Source of the DNA: DATGZX01 sp035296965
Lineage (GTDB): Bacteria > Planctomycetota > Planctomycetia > Gemmatales > Gemmataceae
Reading direction: 5' to 3'
NCBI GenBank assembly: GCA_035296965.1
Contig: DATGZX010000255.1
Span: 1-62,329, forward strand
DNA length: 62,329 bases
Shown here: piece by piece, positions 18,349 to 27,937 of the stretch
Layout of the letters: every line of letters begins with the position of its first letter
Numbering within the stretch: the stretch's first letter is position 1
Position numbers and translations under genes: made by a program
The notes under the pieces: generated by a model
Seen by the model: the letters and a program-made list of their open reading frames with translations, nothing else
Told to the model about the DNA's origin: nothing
Database searches by the model: none

Positions 18349-18908
18349 TGGCTGGCTCCCCGCATATAGGAGAGCCGCTGGCAGTGGGCATTGAAGAGTC
18401 TCGGGTAAATCGGGGGAAGGACTTTAAGACGCGGAACTTGACTAAAGTTCACGAGACCTGGCAAACCCAGCGCAAGCGTTTGCAATGTGAAGAAATGTGA
18501 TCCACCGTGCAGATCGTACCAGTACGTCGGTTCAAGTTCCTTCTGTTACCCTAACTTGCGCTGTGTCCTCTCGCCGATAAAAGCCATGTCGCCAGCAAAG
18601 TCCCTGGTGCATCTTAATGACTAACTTTTGCGGGCCCGAGCACGAGCGCCAGAAAGACACGCAGAGATAATGGCCAAATGAAAATGTCATGTTATGTCAT
18701 GTAAAAGGGTGGGTAGACAGACACGTTGTCTGACAGAGGTGATACTCCTCAAGATGTTATTATTTAATGGGTTACGTATCAGCGAGGACCTTCGACGAAT
18801 TGCAGTTCATCATGAAATATGTCATGTGGACAAATGTTCATTTCCCCAAGAATTCCGAGTCAAAAACTGATCACGAACTAGATTTCCCGCCGCTGGCTGG
18901 ATATAGTT
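18349..18908. other. Long intergenic region upstream of the siroheme reductase
   Basis: 560 bp between divergent genes with no credible gene. It is more AT-rich than its surroundings and contains three copies of ATGTCATGT (18684-18692, 18694-18702, 18819-18827). A TATAAT at 18912-18917 lies inside the first codons of the next gene and has no convincing -35. Confidence 0.5.
18684..18702 (+). promoter_or_regulatory. Paired ATGTCATGT repeats, candidate operator
   Basis: Two identical 9-bp copies of ATGTCATGT start 10 bp apart (18684 and 18694), one DNA turn, and a third copy lies at 18819-18827. All three are upstream of the siroheme reductase start at 18909. Regular spacing fits a regulator-binding site for sulfur or nitrogen control, but no regulator gene is adjacent. 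Confidence 0.35.
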
Positions 18909-20849
18909 ATGTATAATGATCGAATTAGTGAACATTGCGGCCCGGTCCAAGCTCAAACTAACATGGCCATCCCAACGGAAGCTTCTCAAAGTGGGGGCGA
19001 GATCAACGCAAACCAAACTCCGAAGCTATCGGCGGTGGAGGAGATCAAGGAGAAGAGTAGGCAGCTTCGGGGCACCATTCGCCTGGAGTTGCTCAACGAC
19101 ACCGATCACTTCCCCGAACATGACAAGCAACTCCTCAAGTTTCATGGCACCTACCAGCAGGAGGACCGCGACGCTCGGAAAACCCGTAAGCGTGACGGTC
19201 TTGGCAAGCACCACATGTTCATGGTGCGCTGCAAGATTCCCGGCGGCACGCTAACCGCCAGGCAGTATCTTGCCGTCGACGACCTGGCCGGCCGCTATGC
19301 CAACGGCACCCTCCGCTTCACAAGCCGTCAGGGAATCCAACTTCATGGCGTGCTCAAGACCGATCTGAAGGAAACGATTGCTGGCATCAACACTTGCCTG
19401 CTGACCACCCTGGGTGCGTGCGGCGACGTTGTGCGCAATGTCATGGCGTGCCCTGCGCCGCACAACCATGACGGCGTTCACGCCCAGTTGCAGGAGATGG
19501 CGACAATCCTTGCTGCCCACTTGGCCCCGCGCAGCCAGGCTTATCACGAGATCTGGCTCAACGGCAGATTGGTGCCGGACGAGGTTGCCGTGCCCGATAT
19601 CGAGCCGCTCTATGGCAGGGTCTATCTGCCGCGCAAATTCAAGATCGGCCTAGCGCTGCCCGAAGACAACTGCATCGACGTCTACGCCCAGGATCTGGGT
19701 CTGCTCGCGGTGGTCGAGAACGACTCGATTGTCGGCTACAACGTGCTCGTAGGCGGCGGCATGGGAATGACGCACGGAAATCACAATACCTTCCCGCATC
19801 TGGCCGAACCCATTTGCTTCGTGCCGGCGAGCGCGGTTGTGAGTGCAGCGGAAGCGGTCATCCGCGTTTTCCGGGATCATGGCAACCGCGCAGATCGCAA
19901 GCGGGCGCGCATCAAGTATCTGGTCCATGACTGGGGTGTGCAGAAATTTCGCGACGTGCTTGCCGGCTACCTTGCGGGCCCTCTCCGGGAAGCACGCCCG
20001 ATCGAGGTCAGCGGCTTTGATCCGCATCTGGGCTGGCATCCTCAGGGCGATGCAAAGTGGTACTACGGTATCAGCGTCGAGAACGGCCGAGTCAAGGACC
20101 AGAGTTCCTTCCGCCTGCGCTCCGCTTTGCGCCATTTGATCGAGCGATTGCAACCGAGCCTGCGCATTACCCCGCTACAAGATATCCTCCTCTGCGACCT
20201 CGATGCCGGCGCTCGGCCTGAGATCGAGCACACATTGTCCGAGTTCGGCGTTCGATTGCCGGATCAGGTCTCGCAAGCACGCCGGCATAGCATGGCTTGC
20301 CCCGCGATTCCCACGTGCGGACTGGCCATCTCAGAGTCGGAACGTGCCCTCCCCGGCATTCTCGATCAACTGGAAGTGGAATTGAAACGGCTGGGGCTCG
20401 AACAGGAAAGGCTAAGCGTGCGCATGACCGGTTGCCCGAACGGCTGCGCTCGACCCTACCAGAGCGACATAGGTCTCGTAGGTCGTAGCGGCGACAAGTA
20501 TTCCGTGTTCCTGGGCGGCCACATCCTGGGCCATCGTCTCAATTTCCTCTTCAAGGACCTGGTTCCCAAGGACGAGATCGTGCCGGCGCTCGTACCGGTT
20601 CTGGAACACTACGTGCGCGTACGCCAGCAGGGAGAGTGCTTCGGCGACTTCTGTCAGCGTCTGGGTGCGGAGAGACTTCAGGCCTTAAGTGCAACATCCG
20701 CTGCGCAGCCGCACCGAGAGATGAAACCCGAATCCATGCTCGACCGTTCCGGACCTGTTCATGCCAACGGCCCTCATGGCAACGGAAGACCACCGCTTGT
20801 AAGCGCGCAGGCACCGGCCGTTCAACGGGACAATACCTGCCACCATTGA
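18909..20849 (+). CDS. cysI: Siroheme- and 4Fe-4S-containing sulfite reductase hemoprotein (sulfite/nitrite reductase family)
   Basis: 646 residues. The cluster-binding cysteines follow the family spacing: C464-X5-C470 (SMACPAIPTCG) and C509-X3-C513 (GCPNGCARP). N-terminal ferredoxin-like repeats include KHHMFMVRCKIPGG, LRFTSRQGIQLHGV and VRNVMACPAPHN. The enzyme reduces sulfite to sulfide by six electrons for cysteine synthesis; the related ferredoxin nitrite reductases share the fold, but the overall sequence reads as the CysI/Sir branch. A tail of about 50 residues after the catalytic core (Pro/His/Gly-rich) is extra. No flavoprotein subunit (CysJ) is adjacent, so electrons may come from ferredoxin. 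ATG 18909 and ATG 18963 are both possible starts; neither has a good ribosome site. Confidence 0.88.
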   Translation: MYNDRISEHCGPVQAQTNMAIPTEASQSGGEINANQTPKLSAVEEIKEKSRQLRGTIRLELLNDTDHFPEHDKQLLKFHGTYQQEDRDARKTRKRDGLGKHHMFMVRCKIPGGTLTARQYLAVDDLAGRYANGTLRFTSRQGIQLHGVLKTDLKETIAGINTCLLTTLGACGDVVRNVMACPAPHNHDGVHAQLQEMATILAAHLAPRSQAYHEIWLNGRLVPDEVAVPDIEPLYGRVYLPRKFKIGLALPEDNCIDVYAQDLGLLAVVENDSIVGYNVLVGGGMGMTHGNHNTFPHLAEPICFVPASAVVSAAEAVIRVFRDHGNRADRKRARIKYLVHDWGVQKFRDVLAGYLAGPLREARPIEVSGFDPHLGWHPQGDAKWYYGISVENGRVKDQSSFRLRSALRHLIERLQPSLRITPLQDILLCDLDAGARPEIEHTLSEFGVRLPDQVSQARRHSMACPAIPTCGLAISESERALPGILDQLEVELKRLGLEQERLSVRMTGCPNGCARPYQSDIGLVGRSGDKYSVFLGGHILGHRLNFLFKDLVPKDEIVPALVPVLEHYVRVRQQGECFGDFCQRLGAERLQALSATSAAQPHREMKPESMLDRSGPVHANGPHGNGRPPLVSAQAPAVQRDNTCHH

Positions 20850-20918
20850 CCTGCCCATTCACTCAGTACTGCTACCCTGAATGGTTTCGTTCGCCGTGCG
20901 AACCACGACGGTCCCACA

Positions 20919-23732
20919 TTACCCCACGCCCGGATGCTTGCTGAAGTACTCTTGCGACCCCAGAAAAGCCGCCAGCACTTGTTCGCTTGTCTGCGATTGC
21001 AGGGCGTTGATCCAGCCACTCTGGCCGGTCGGGTCTGCGGTGCGGCCCAGGTAGATCGTGTAGTAATTGTCGACCGTGTCCTTGTAGTACTCCTGGGAGG
21101 TCAGGAAGTCGTTGACCACAGTTGCGAACGGCGTACCGGCATTCAATTGACCAACCCAGTAGGCCTCCTCGCTGGGAGCCGGGGTGCGGTTGAGCAAATC
21201 GGCGTACAAGGCGGTCACCAGGGCGCTATTGCCGACGTTATCGTTACTGAACTCGGTCGAGTTCAAGATTTGCGCGATGACTTTCTGGTCGGTGGCGCCG
21301 TTGGCGTACTCGTTCAGGAAGAACTGCAGGCCGGAAGGGTCGGGCGAGCGGCCCAGAAATTGGTTGTAGAAGCCGTTCAGTTCGCGTGTCCGGTGCTCCT
21401 GCGAATCAATGAAACCCAGGGCCACCTGCGACGCGGGCGTGCCTGCGTTTAATTCGTTCACCCATGCGGTTTGCCCAGCCGTATCCGCGGGCCTGCCGAG
21501 CAGGACCTGGTACAGAGAGTCCACCAGGGTCGTATTGCTGGCGGCGATGGTGTTGGGAACCAGCGTTATCTTGAAAATGGCGTTCGAGGCCATCGTCTGC
21601 ACGGCCTCATTCGTCGTATTCCCCACGGTCGACACGATGCCGCCATACATGTAGCCAAGCGTGGTCGTTTGGGTGAGCAGCTGATCGAGGTTGAGCACAC
21701 CGTTGGCGTACTGGGGCAGGCCGGCTGCCGGGAAAAAGCGTGACTCGGCCCCAAAGAGGCCGGGCAACTGGCTCGGCATTTCGTATTCCTGCCCAGCGCC
21801 GTTAGGCTGCTGAACGAAGGCGGTCACGTCATCGACAAACGGCAACTCGGCGTTTTCCATCAATTGTCCTGTCGCGAAGTTGACGTCGTAGAGGCTGAGG
21901 CCGCCGAGGAATATAGAGTCCATCGCACCGGTGCTCGGGCTGAACATGCCAATGCGCGGTGCGCTGTACTGGCTGAAGTATTGCTGATAGGAGCTTATCT
22001 GGGTCTGGCCTACACCGCTGATCAGAATCGGGTTTCGATAGCCTTGGCCCAGTGGCGTGAACACGCCGCCATATAGTTCCAGGGCCGGCTGGCCGTTGGA
22101 CTGATTGATTTCTCCCAAAACATAGTCGCGGCGGCGGAGGTTGACCTGATCGTTCTGGGCCTGGTAGTTGGAGATTCCCAGGCTGCTCGGGACCTGCCCA
22201 TTGTAGCTGATCTGGAAGGTCTGAATCTCGTCGGCGTAGGTTTGCGTGAAGCCGGTTGTAGCGCCCGGGTTGTATTGGCCTTCGAAGTCCTGGCCGACAA
22301 CCAAAAACGCCGTGTTGCCCAGCATTTGCATTTCGCCGCCGGTGACCTTCAGCTGTTGGTCTTGAATCTGCTGGATCTGCGATAGCGCGGCAGCGTCGCC
22401 ATTGGTGACCACGGCTTTGATCAAGCCGTCGACGCTTAGAGCGGTGAGCGTGTCGTAGGTGGTGTAGTTCGCGAATTGGCCGCTGCCCTGGTCGACGGCG
22501 CCGTAGCCGCCAACAGCGTAGAGCGTGTCGCCGCTCTGGAACGACTCCTGATTGGTGGAATAAAGTGGCGGCGTCAACTCTGATGCCACGTCGGTGGCGG
22601 CCCAGCCTTCACTCCAGGTTTGCCCAGTTGTCGGATTGATAACGTAGATCGTCTCATTCTGATCTTGGGCTGGGAAGTTGTTACTCTGATTAAAGCTGTG
22701 CAAGCCGTTGGTGCGGCCGCCGAACAACAGCCAATATCCCAGATACGGAGAGTTGCTGACTCCATCTTGAGCGTCAACCGGCGACTGCAGCGCGGGTAGC
22801 CCCGACAAGCTGACCTGTTGGACCTGAATTGTGTACGGCAAGTTACTGGCAGTGGCCACAACCGGTATCGGCGAAGGCGGTGGCGTAGGAGCTGACGATT
22901 GAAAGTACGTGGGCAGTGCATTGGTGAAGGTGCCCGGAATCACGGGAGGAATGACGACGTAGACGCTGCTCCCCGGCTGAAACAGAGCCCCGCCGGACAA
23001 CGTGGTCTGGCCCTGCACTCCATTGGCAACGCTTAGCTGCTGCACGATCAGACCATTGGCAAGATCGGCCTGCACCGTGAGATCCCCCGCGTTGAAGTCG
23101 CCGTTAAGCTCGCGCCAGGCGTTGAGCTGGCCCGGGCCGCTTAGCGTCAGAGTCACCTGGGCGCCTTGGGAGTCGGTATAGTTGATCGGCGTGCCGGCTG
23201 TCGTCCAGGCAAATAGAGCGTAGAAGTCGCCGCTGGCGGTATCGTCGTAGTCGCCGTCGATCGGCTGCTGTTTAGCGTCGATTAGTCCGGGGGTCTCCGC
23301 ATTTTCGGTATTGCCGATGCCGTTGACGAAAATGCGGTATGAAAGGCCCTGAGTCAGGTTACTGCCGAGATTCAGCGTAACCTGATTGGTGCCGCTATTG
23401 TAACTCGCGGAAGAGATGGCAACCGCGGAGAGGTTGCTGGTGATGATCTCCGGATTGCTCGCCGGGACCTCGACCTTGTAGTTGGCAGTATTCGTGGGAC
23501 TCTGCGCCGGGTTGGTCGGGCTGGCGTTGAGGGGGCCATCGAAGGTAATGACCAACGAAGCACCATTGTTCAGCTCCGTCACGCTCGTGATAACGGCGCC
23601 ATTGCCGTCCGCGTAGGAGGGCACGATTCTGGTTTCCAAATGCTCCAGTCCCAGCTTGGGTCGAAAGGAGGTCGCAGCATTGCGCCTGCTCCGTCTACGG
23701 ACAGATTCACGCATGAAGGCTAGGAACGTCAT
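20919..23732 (-). CDS. Large exported DUF4214-repeat surface protein
   Basis: 937 residues. The N-terminus has a basic stretch and LEHLETRIVPS (29-39), the LEPR-XLL-type export or surface signal seen on many large planctomycete proteins. Residues 50-330 look like Ig-like or bacterial adhesin strands, 330-720 contain kelch-like segments (YWLLFGGRTNGLHSF, TLYAVGGYGAVDQGSG, LELYGGVFTPLGQGY), and 740-937 are three or more DUF4214 repeats (LYQVLLGRPADTAGQTAW, FYNQFLGRSPDPSGLQFF, YYTIYLGRTADPTGQSGW). It probably sits at or outside the outer membrane with a carbohydrate or adhesion role. The ATG at 23732 has AGGAG eight bases upstream; a GTG at 23741 is less good. It is convergent with the sulfite reductase. 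Confidence 0.85.
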   Translation of the reverse strand: MTFLAFMRESVRRRSRRNAATSFRPKLGLEHLETRIVPSYADGNGAVITSVTELNNGASLVITFDGPLNASPTNPAQSPTNTANYKVEVPASNPEIITSNLSAVAISSASYNSGTNQVTLNLGSNLTQGLSYRIFVNGIGNTENAETPGLIDAKQQPIDGDYDDTASGDFYALFAWTTAGTPINYTDSQGAQVTLTLSGPGQLNAWRELNGDFNAGDLTVQADLANGLIVQQLSVANGVQGQTTLSGGALFQPGSSVYVVIPPVIPGTFTNALPTYFQSSAPTPPPSPIPVVATASNLPYTIQVQQVSLSGLPALQSPVDAQDGVSNSPYLGYWLLFGGRTNGLHSFNQSNNFPAQDQNETIYVINPTTGQTWSEGWAATDVASELTPPLYSTNQESFQSGDTLYAVGGYGAVDQGSGQFANYTTYDTLTALSVDGLIKAVVTNGDAAALSQIQQIQDQQLKVTGGEMQMLGNTAFLVVGQDFEGQYNPGATTGFTQTYADEIQTFQISYNGQVPSSLGISNYQAQNDQVNLRRRDYVLGEINQSNGQPALELYGGVFTPLGQGYRNPILISGVGQTQISSYQQYFSQYSAPRIGMFSPSTGAMDSIFLGGLSLYDVNFATGQLMENAELPFVDDVTAFVQQPNGAGQEYEMPSQLPGLFGAESRFFPAAGLPQYANGVLNLDQLLTQTTTLGYMYGGIVSTVGNTTNEAVQTMASNAIFKITLVPNTIAASNTTLVDSLYQVLLGRPADTAGQTAWVNELNAGTPASQVALGFIDSQEHRTRELNGFYNQFLGRSPDPSGLQFFLNEYANGATDQKVIAQILNSTEFSNDNVGNSALVTALYADLLNRTPAPSEEAYWVGQLNAGTPFATVVNDFLTSQEYYKDTVDNYYTIYLGRTADPTGQSGWINALQSQTSEQVLAAFLGSQEYFSKHPGVG

Positions 23733-24211
23733 GAGGGTCACTCCTCAAGGTGATGTGGCGCTGCGAGGTGGTTGAAACGGTGGCGAGAAACCAATCGATA
23801 GACCTGCCGCTCTCCAGGCCTGGAAAAGGCTTGTGAAGACAGGTTCCTTCAAAGTTTCTCCGCTCCCCAAAAATCTACCGCTAGGACGAGTGGAAATCTA
23901 GGATACTTGCACAAGATTTTCGGGACTATACGCTCGAGGGTAACGAGGTTAGCGTTCAAAACGATTAACCCACGTGTTGGAAATCATTTCCGTCAACTGT
24001 TCCGTGGTATTCAGGAGACCCACTCTTCCTGCCGGGCAAAGAGAGCGCGACTGGCACCTGGAATGGAGGGCATGCTCGAATTGAATTGCCGTATGTCCAA
24101 TCGGGCCGACAAGATTCGAACGAGCGACATCACAGTCTCGGGCCTGAGGCTGCTCGCGCGAATTGGCGCGCCCAGTGTGCCGCCTAGGTCTCGGGTATCT
24201 GCCCAACTGCT
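23733..24211. other. Intergenic region with no recognised feature
   Basis: 479 bp between two minus-strand genes. Apart from the ribosome site of the DUF4214 gene at its left end I see no gene, RNA or clear promoter. A TTCGAA-containing stretch near 24115 resembles a tRNA T-loop but has no pairing stem. Confidence 0.5.
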
Positions 24212-25063
24212 TTACCCGCTGCCCAGCCCCTCGATGCGCTCCACTTGTTCGGGCTCCAGACGGAAATCGAAAACTTCCAGATCGGCCTGCATGTGGGCGG
24301 CATCCGTGGTACCGGTCAAAGGCACGATGCCGACATCAAGGGCAAACCGGAAGACAACTTGGCTAATGGTTCGGCTATGGCGTCTAGCGATCCGGGCGAT
24401 TTCGGGATGGGCTAGCGCAGCGCGATTGGCTGTCAGCAGAGAGAAGCCCTGGTAGACCAGCCCGTTGGCGGCGCAAAACTCCCTTACGCGACGGTCCCAG
24501 CCCCGGACGGCGTAGCATCGGTTCTGCACGAAGCGGGGTTTGACGCGGGCCCGCTGGCAGAGACGCTCGAGTTGTTCGATGGTGATGTTGCTGACTCCAA
24601 GCAGCCGAGCCCGGCCGCTGTCATGAATTGCCTCCAGCGCGCGCCATGCCTCCCAGTCGGCCGAACCAAGGCCAACGCTCTGCGTAGGGCCGTGGAGCAA
24701 ATAGGAATCAATCACCTGGGTGCCCAAGTGATCGAGCGAGCTGGCGAAAGATTGCTCGACCTGGGCCGGGATAGGAGCCTCGGGGTCGTAGGGCAGTCGG
24801 TCATCCTGCCCCCGCCGAAAGGTGAACTTGGATTGCAAGAACAAATCGTTGCGAGATACCAAGCCGCTCTCGACCGATGTCGCGATGGCTTGCCCGACTG
24901 CAGCTTCGTGGTAATGGCGGCGCTGGTTGGCAGTATCGATGCCACGAAAGCCGTGTCGCAGAGCCATTTCGGTGAGGCTCTGCGTCTCGTCCTCCTTCCA
25001 GGCGGTTCCGTATAGGAAGCGCGGCACTTGAACACTCTCGATGGAGAGGGTCCGGCTGGTCAT
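24212..25063 (-). CDS. Aldo/keto reductase
   Basis: 283 residues of a TIM-barrel aldo/keto reductase. The catalytic tetrad can be assigned as D43 (FRGIDTAN), Y51 (RRHYHEAAVG), K79 (LFLQSKFTF) and H124 (SYLLHGP); the NADPH-binding end has the VPLTGTT loop. It would reduce an aldehyde or ketone with NADPH; substrate unknown. The gap between D and Y is a few residues longer than in most members. It is divergent from the phosphoketolase gene across 334 bp, so a shared control region is possible, and a role in disposing of sugar aldehydes would fit, but that is inference. Confidence 0.9.
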   Translation of the reverse strand: MTSRTLSIESVQVPRFLYGTAWKEDETQSLTEMALRHGFRGIDTANQRRHYHEAAVGQAIATSVESGLVSRNDLFLQSKFTFRRGQDDRLPYDPEAPIPAQVEQSFASSLDHLGTQVIDSYLLHGPTQSVGLGSADWEAWRALEAIHDSGRARLLGVSNITIEQLERLCQRARVKPRFVQNRCYAVRGWDRRVREFCAANGLVYQGFSLLTANRAALAHPEIARIARRHSRTISQVVFRFALDVGIVPLTGTTDAAHMQADLEVFDFRLEPEQVERIEGLGSG

Positions 25064-25397
25064 TTACTTCTCCTGATCGTAATTCATAACAGTCTGGGCG
25101 GTAGCGGCTCGTGGCGACGTTGTCCAAATGAGCGCCTTCGCGTATCAAACAGTCTTTGCAGGTCCCAGGAAGGACCGCAAAGAGTCATGCTTGTGTTTCT
25201 GGCCTGGCAGGGAATTGTACTCGACCCAGGGAAAGAAAAAGTTTTCGGCGTCGGCTGCTCGGCTGGCGATCAACGTCCAGGGATGCAATGCTTGCGGATG
25301 CCCCCATGTGCTTGCCGAACCGGGGCTAGCTGGGTCGTGGCCGAACACACGGGTCGAGGATCACCGGCATGCTGCCCAGAAGGACAAGGAGTTATCA
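25064..25397. other. Divergent intergenic region, aldo/keto reductase / phosphoketolase
   Basis: 334 bp with no gene. It ends in the ribosome site AAGGAG (25386-25391), six bases before the phosphoketolase ATG. An open frame runs through it into the phosphoketolase gene, but its translation before residue 1 has no family match and many cysteines, so I treat it as non-coding. No sigma-70 promoter was clear. Confidence 0.5.
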
Positions 25398-27857
25398 ATG
25401 ACATCAGCAATCACCGACGTGAAACAGGAGGCAGGAGATAGTAAGCCCGCCGCAGCAGGTCCTCTCTCTGCCGAGGAGCTGCGCAAAATGGATGCCTACT
25501 GGCGGGCGTCCAACTATCTATCAGTCGGCCAGATTTACCTCCTCGACAATCCCCTCCTGAGAGAACCGCTCAAGCGAGACCATATCAAGCCGCGCTTGCT
25601 CGGCCACTGGGGAACCTCGCCAGGCCTGAACATGCTCTACGTACACCTGAACCGGGTCATCAAGCGTGACGACTTGAGCATGATCTACATCATTGGCCCG
25701 GGACACGGCGGCCCCTCTCTGGTTGCGCATGCTTACCTCGAAGGCACCTACAGCGAGGTCTACCCCAACATCTGCCAGGACGCGGAGGGGATGAAGAAGC
25801 TGTTCAAGCAATTCAGTTTTCCGGGCGGCATCCCCAGCCACGTCGCTCCCGAGACCCCCGGCAGCATCCACGAAGGGGGCGAACTCGGCTACTCCCTGAG
25901 CCATGCCTACGGGGCCGCGTTCGACAACCCGAACCTGATTGTCGCCTGCATCGTCGGTGATGGCGAGGCGGAGACCGGGCCGCTCGCTACCGGCTGGCAT
26001 GGGAATAAGTTTCTTAATCCGGCCCGCGATGGCTGCGTGCTTCCGATCCTTCACCTGAATGGGTACAAGATTGCCAATCCCTGCTTCCTCGCCCGTATTC
26101 CGAAGGATGAGCTGCAGAAATTCTTCGAGGGCCAGGGTTACAAGCCCTACTTCGTCGAAGGACATGACCCGCTCGCTGGCCACCAACAGCTGGCCGGAGT
26201 ACTCGACGCGGTGGTGGCGGAGATCAAGCACATCTGGGCGGACGCCCGCACGAGGGGGAATCTGCAGCGGCCGGCCTGGCCAATGATCGTCTTCCGCACG
26301 CCGAAGGGCTGGACCTGCCCGGCCGAAATCGACGGGAAGAAGTGCGAGGGCTACTGGCGGAGCCACCAGGTTCCCATGGGTGACATGGACAAGCCCGAGC
26401 ACATCCGCATCCTCGAGAAGTGGATGAAAAGCTATCGGCCGGACGAGCTGTTCGATACTCAGGGCCGACTCAATCCCGAGCTGGCCGAGCTGGCGCCGAA
26501 AGGCCAGCGCCGCATGAGCGACAACCCTCACGCCAATGGCGGTCTGCTGCTGCGTGACCTGAAGATGCCGGAGTTCCGCGACTACGCCGTCGACGTGCCC
26601 AGCCCCGGGGCGACCACCGCCGAGTCCACTCGGGTGATGGGCAAGTTCCTCAGGGACGTGATGAAGGAAAATCTCAAGAGCCAGAATTTTCGCCTGTTCA
26701 GCCCGGACGAAAACAACTCCAACAGATGGCAAGACGTGCTGGAAGTGACCAACCGCTGCTACATGGCCGACATCTATCCGGAGGACGATCACCTTTCGCC
26801 GGACGGCCGCGTCATGGAGGTGCTCAGTGAGCACCAGTGCCAGGGCTGGCTGGAGGGCTACCTGCTGACCGGCCGCCATGGGTTCTTCAGCTGCTACGAG
26901 GCGTTCATCCACATCATCGACTCGATGTTCAACCAGCACGCCAAATGGCTCAAGGTGTGCCATCAGATCCCCTGGCGTCGGCCGATCGCCTCGTTCAACT
27001 ACCTGCTCAGCTCGCACGTTTGGCGGCAGGACCACAACGGCTTCAGCCACCAGGACCCCGGCTTCATCGACCATGTAGCCAACAAGAAGGCCGAGGTCAT
27101 CCGCATCTACCTGCCGCCCGACGCCAACACGCTCTTGTCAGTGACCGATCACTGCTTGCGCAGCCGCAACTATGTAAACGTTGTCGTCGCCGGGAAGCAA
27201 CCCGCGCCGCAGTGGCTGACTATGGACCAGGCCGTCAAACACTGCACCGAGGGCGTCGGCATCTGGGAGTGGGCCAGCAATGACAGGAACAGCGAACCGG
27301 ATGTGGTCATGGCTTGCTGCGGCGACGTGCCAACCCTGGAAACACTGGCGGCCGTCGACCTGCTGCGCAAGCACCTGCCGGAGTTGAAGGTCCGGGTGGT
27401 CAACGTCGTGAACCTGATGAAACTGCAACCCTCCAGCGAGCACCCGCACGGACTCTCGGACCGCGACTTCGATGCCCTGTTCACCAAGGATAAGCCGATC
27501 ATCTTCGCGTTCCACGGCTACCCGTGGCTGATTCACCGGCTGACCTACCGGCGGACGAACCACAAGAACCTTCATGTACGCGGCTACAAGGAGGAGGGCA
27601 CGACGACCACTCCATTCGATATGGTGGTACTCAACGACCTGGATCGGTTCCACCTGGTCGAGGACGTGATCGACCGTCTGCCGCAGCTTGGCGCCCGCGC
27701 CGCATATATCAAGCAAGGGATCCACGATAAGCTGATTGAGCACAAGCAGTACATCGCCCAGCACGGCGATGATATGCCGGCAATCAGCGAGTGGAAGTGG
27801 GGACACAAAGAACAGACCGGCACATGCGCCAGTTCCACAGATGGAGACAATCTCTAG
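25398..27857 (+). CDS. xfp: Xylulose-5-phosphate/fructose-6-phosphate phosphoketolase
   Basis: 819 residues, the normal size. Thiamine-diphosphate-dependent phosphoketolases cleave xylulose 5-phosphate (and often fructose 6-phosphate) with inorganic phosphate, giving acetyl phosphate plus glyceraldehyde 3-phosphate (or erythrose 4-phosphate). Family signatures are visible: GHWGTSPGLNMLY, IIGPGHGGPS, HEGGELGYSLSHAYGA, VGDGEAETGPLATGWHGNKFLNP and near the end VVNVVNLMKLQP. The ATG at 25398 has AAGGAG six bases upstream. The acetate kinase gene begins 81 bp later, so the acetyl phosphate made here can be turned into acetate and ATP. Confidence 0.97.
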   Translation: MTSAITDVKQEAGDSKPAAAGPLSAEELRKMDAYWRASNYLSVGQIYLLDNPLLREPLKRDHIKPRLLGHWGTSPGLNMLYVHLNRVIKRDDLSMIYIIGPGHGGPSLVAHAYLEGTYSEVYPNICQDAEGMKKLFKQFSFPGGIPSHVAPETPGSIHEGGELGYSLSHAYGAAFDNPNLIVACIVGDGEAETGPLATGWHGNKFLNPARDGCVLPILHLNGYKIANPCFLARIPKDELQKFFEGQGYKPYFVEGHDPLAGHQQLAGVLDAVVAEIKHIWADARTRGNLQRPAWPMIVFRTPKGWTCPAEIDGKKCEGYWRSHQVPMGDMDKPEHIRILEKWMKSYRPDELFDTQGRLNPELAELAPKGQRRMSDNPHANGGLLLRDLKMPEFRDYAVDVPSPGATTAESTRVMGKFLRDVMKENLKSQNFRLFSPDENNSNRWQDVLEVTNRCYMADIYPEDDHLSPDGRVMEVLSEHQCQGWLEGYLLTGRHGFFSCYEAFIHIIDSMFNQHAKWLKVCHQIPWRRPIASFNYLLSSHVWRQDHNGFSHQDPGFIDHVANKKAEVIRIYLPPDANTLLSVTDHCLRSRNYVNVVVAGKQPAPQWLTMDQAVKHCTEGVGIWEWASNDRNSEPDVVMACCGDVPTLETLAAVDLLRKHLPELKVRVVNVVNLMKLQPSSEHPHGLSDRDFDALFTKDKPIIFAFHGYPWLIHRLTYRRTNHKNLHVRGYKEEGTTTTPFDMVVLNDLDRFHLVEDVIDRLPQLGARAAYIKQGIHDKLIEHKQYIAQHGDDMPAISEWKWGHKEQTGTCASSTDGDNL

Positions 27858-27937
27858 GGACGAGAGCTTATGATTGCCGGACGCGTCGTTCTTGCTCGCC
27901 CGGCACAATCTTCCCTGTGACGGACACGAAACCTGAC

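Noticed and set aside
18912..18917. TATAAT as the -10 box of the sulfite reductase promoter
   Set aside because: It overlaps the first codons of the longer start and no -35 at 16-18 bp is recognisable; it could matter only if translation starts at 18963.
20889..20903. Small hairpin GTTCGC-CGT-GCGAAC between convergent genes as a terminator
   Set aside because: The stem is only 6 bp and has no U tract on either strand.
24095..24200. tRNA-like stretch around a TTCGAA motif
   Set aside because: The flanking bases do not pair as a T-stem and no acceptor, D or anticodon arms can be drawn.
25521..27074. 517-codon open frame antisense to the phosphoketolase gene
   Set aside because: Its translation is His/Val/Arg-rich with no family, and it lies wholly opposite a well-conserved gene; such frames are usual in GC-rich DNA.
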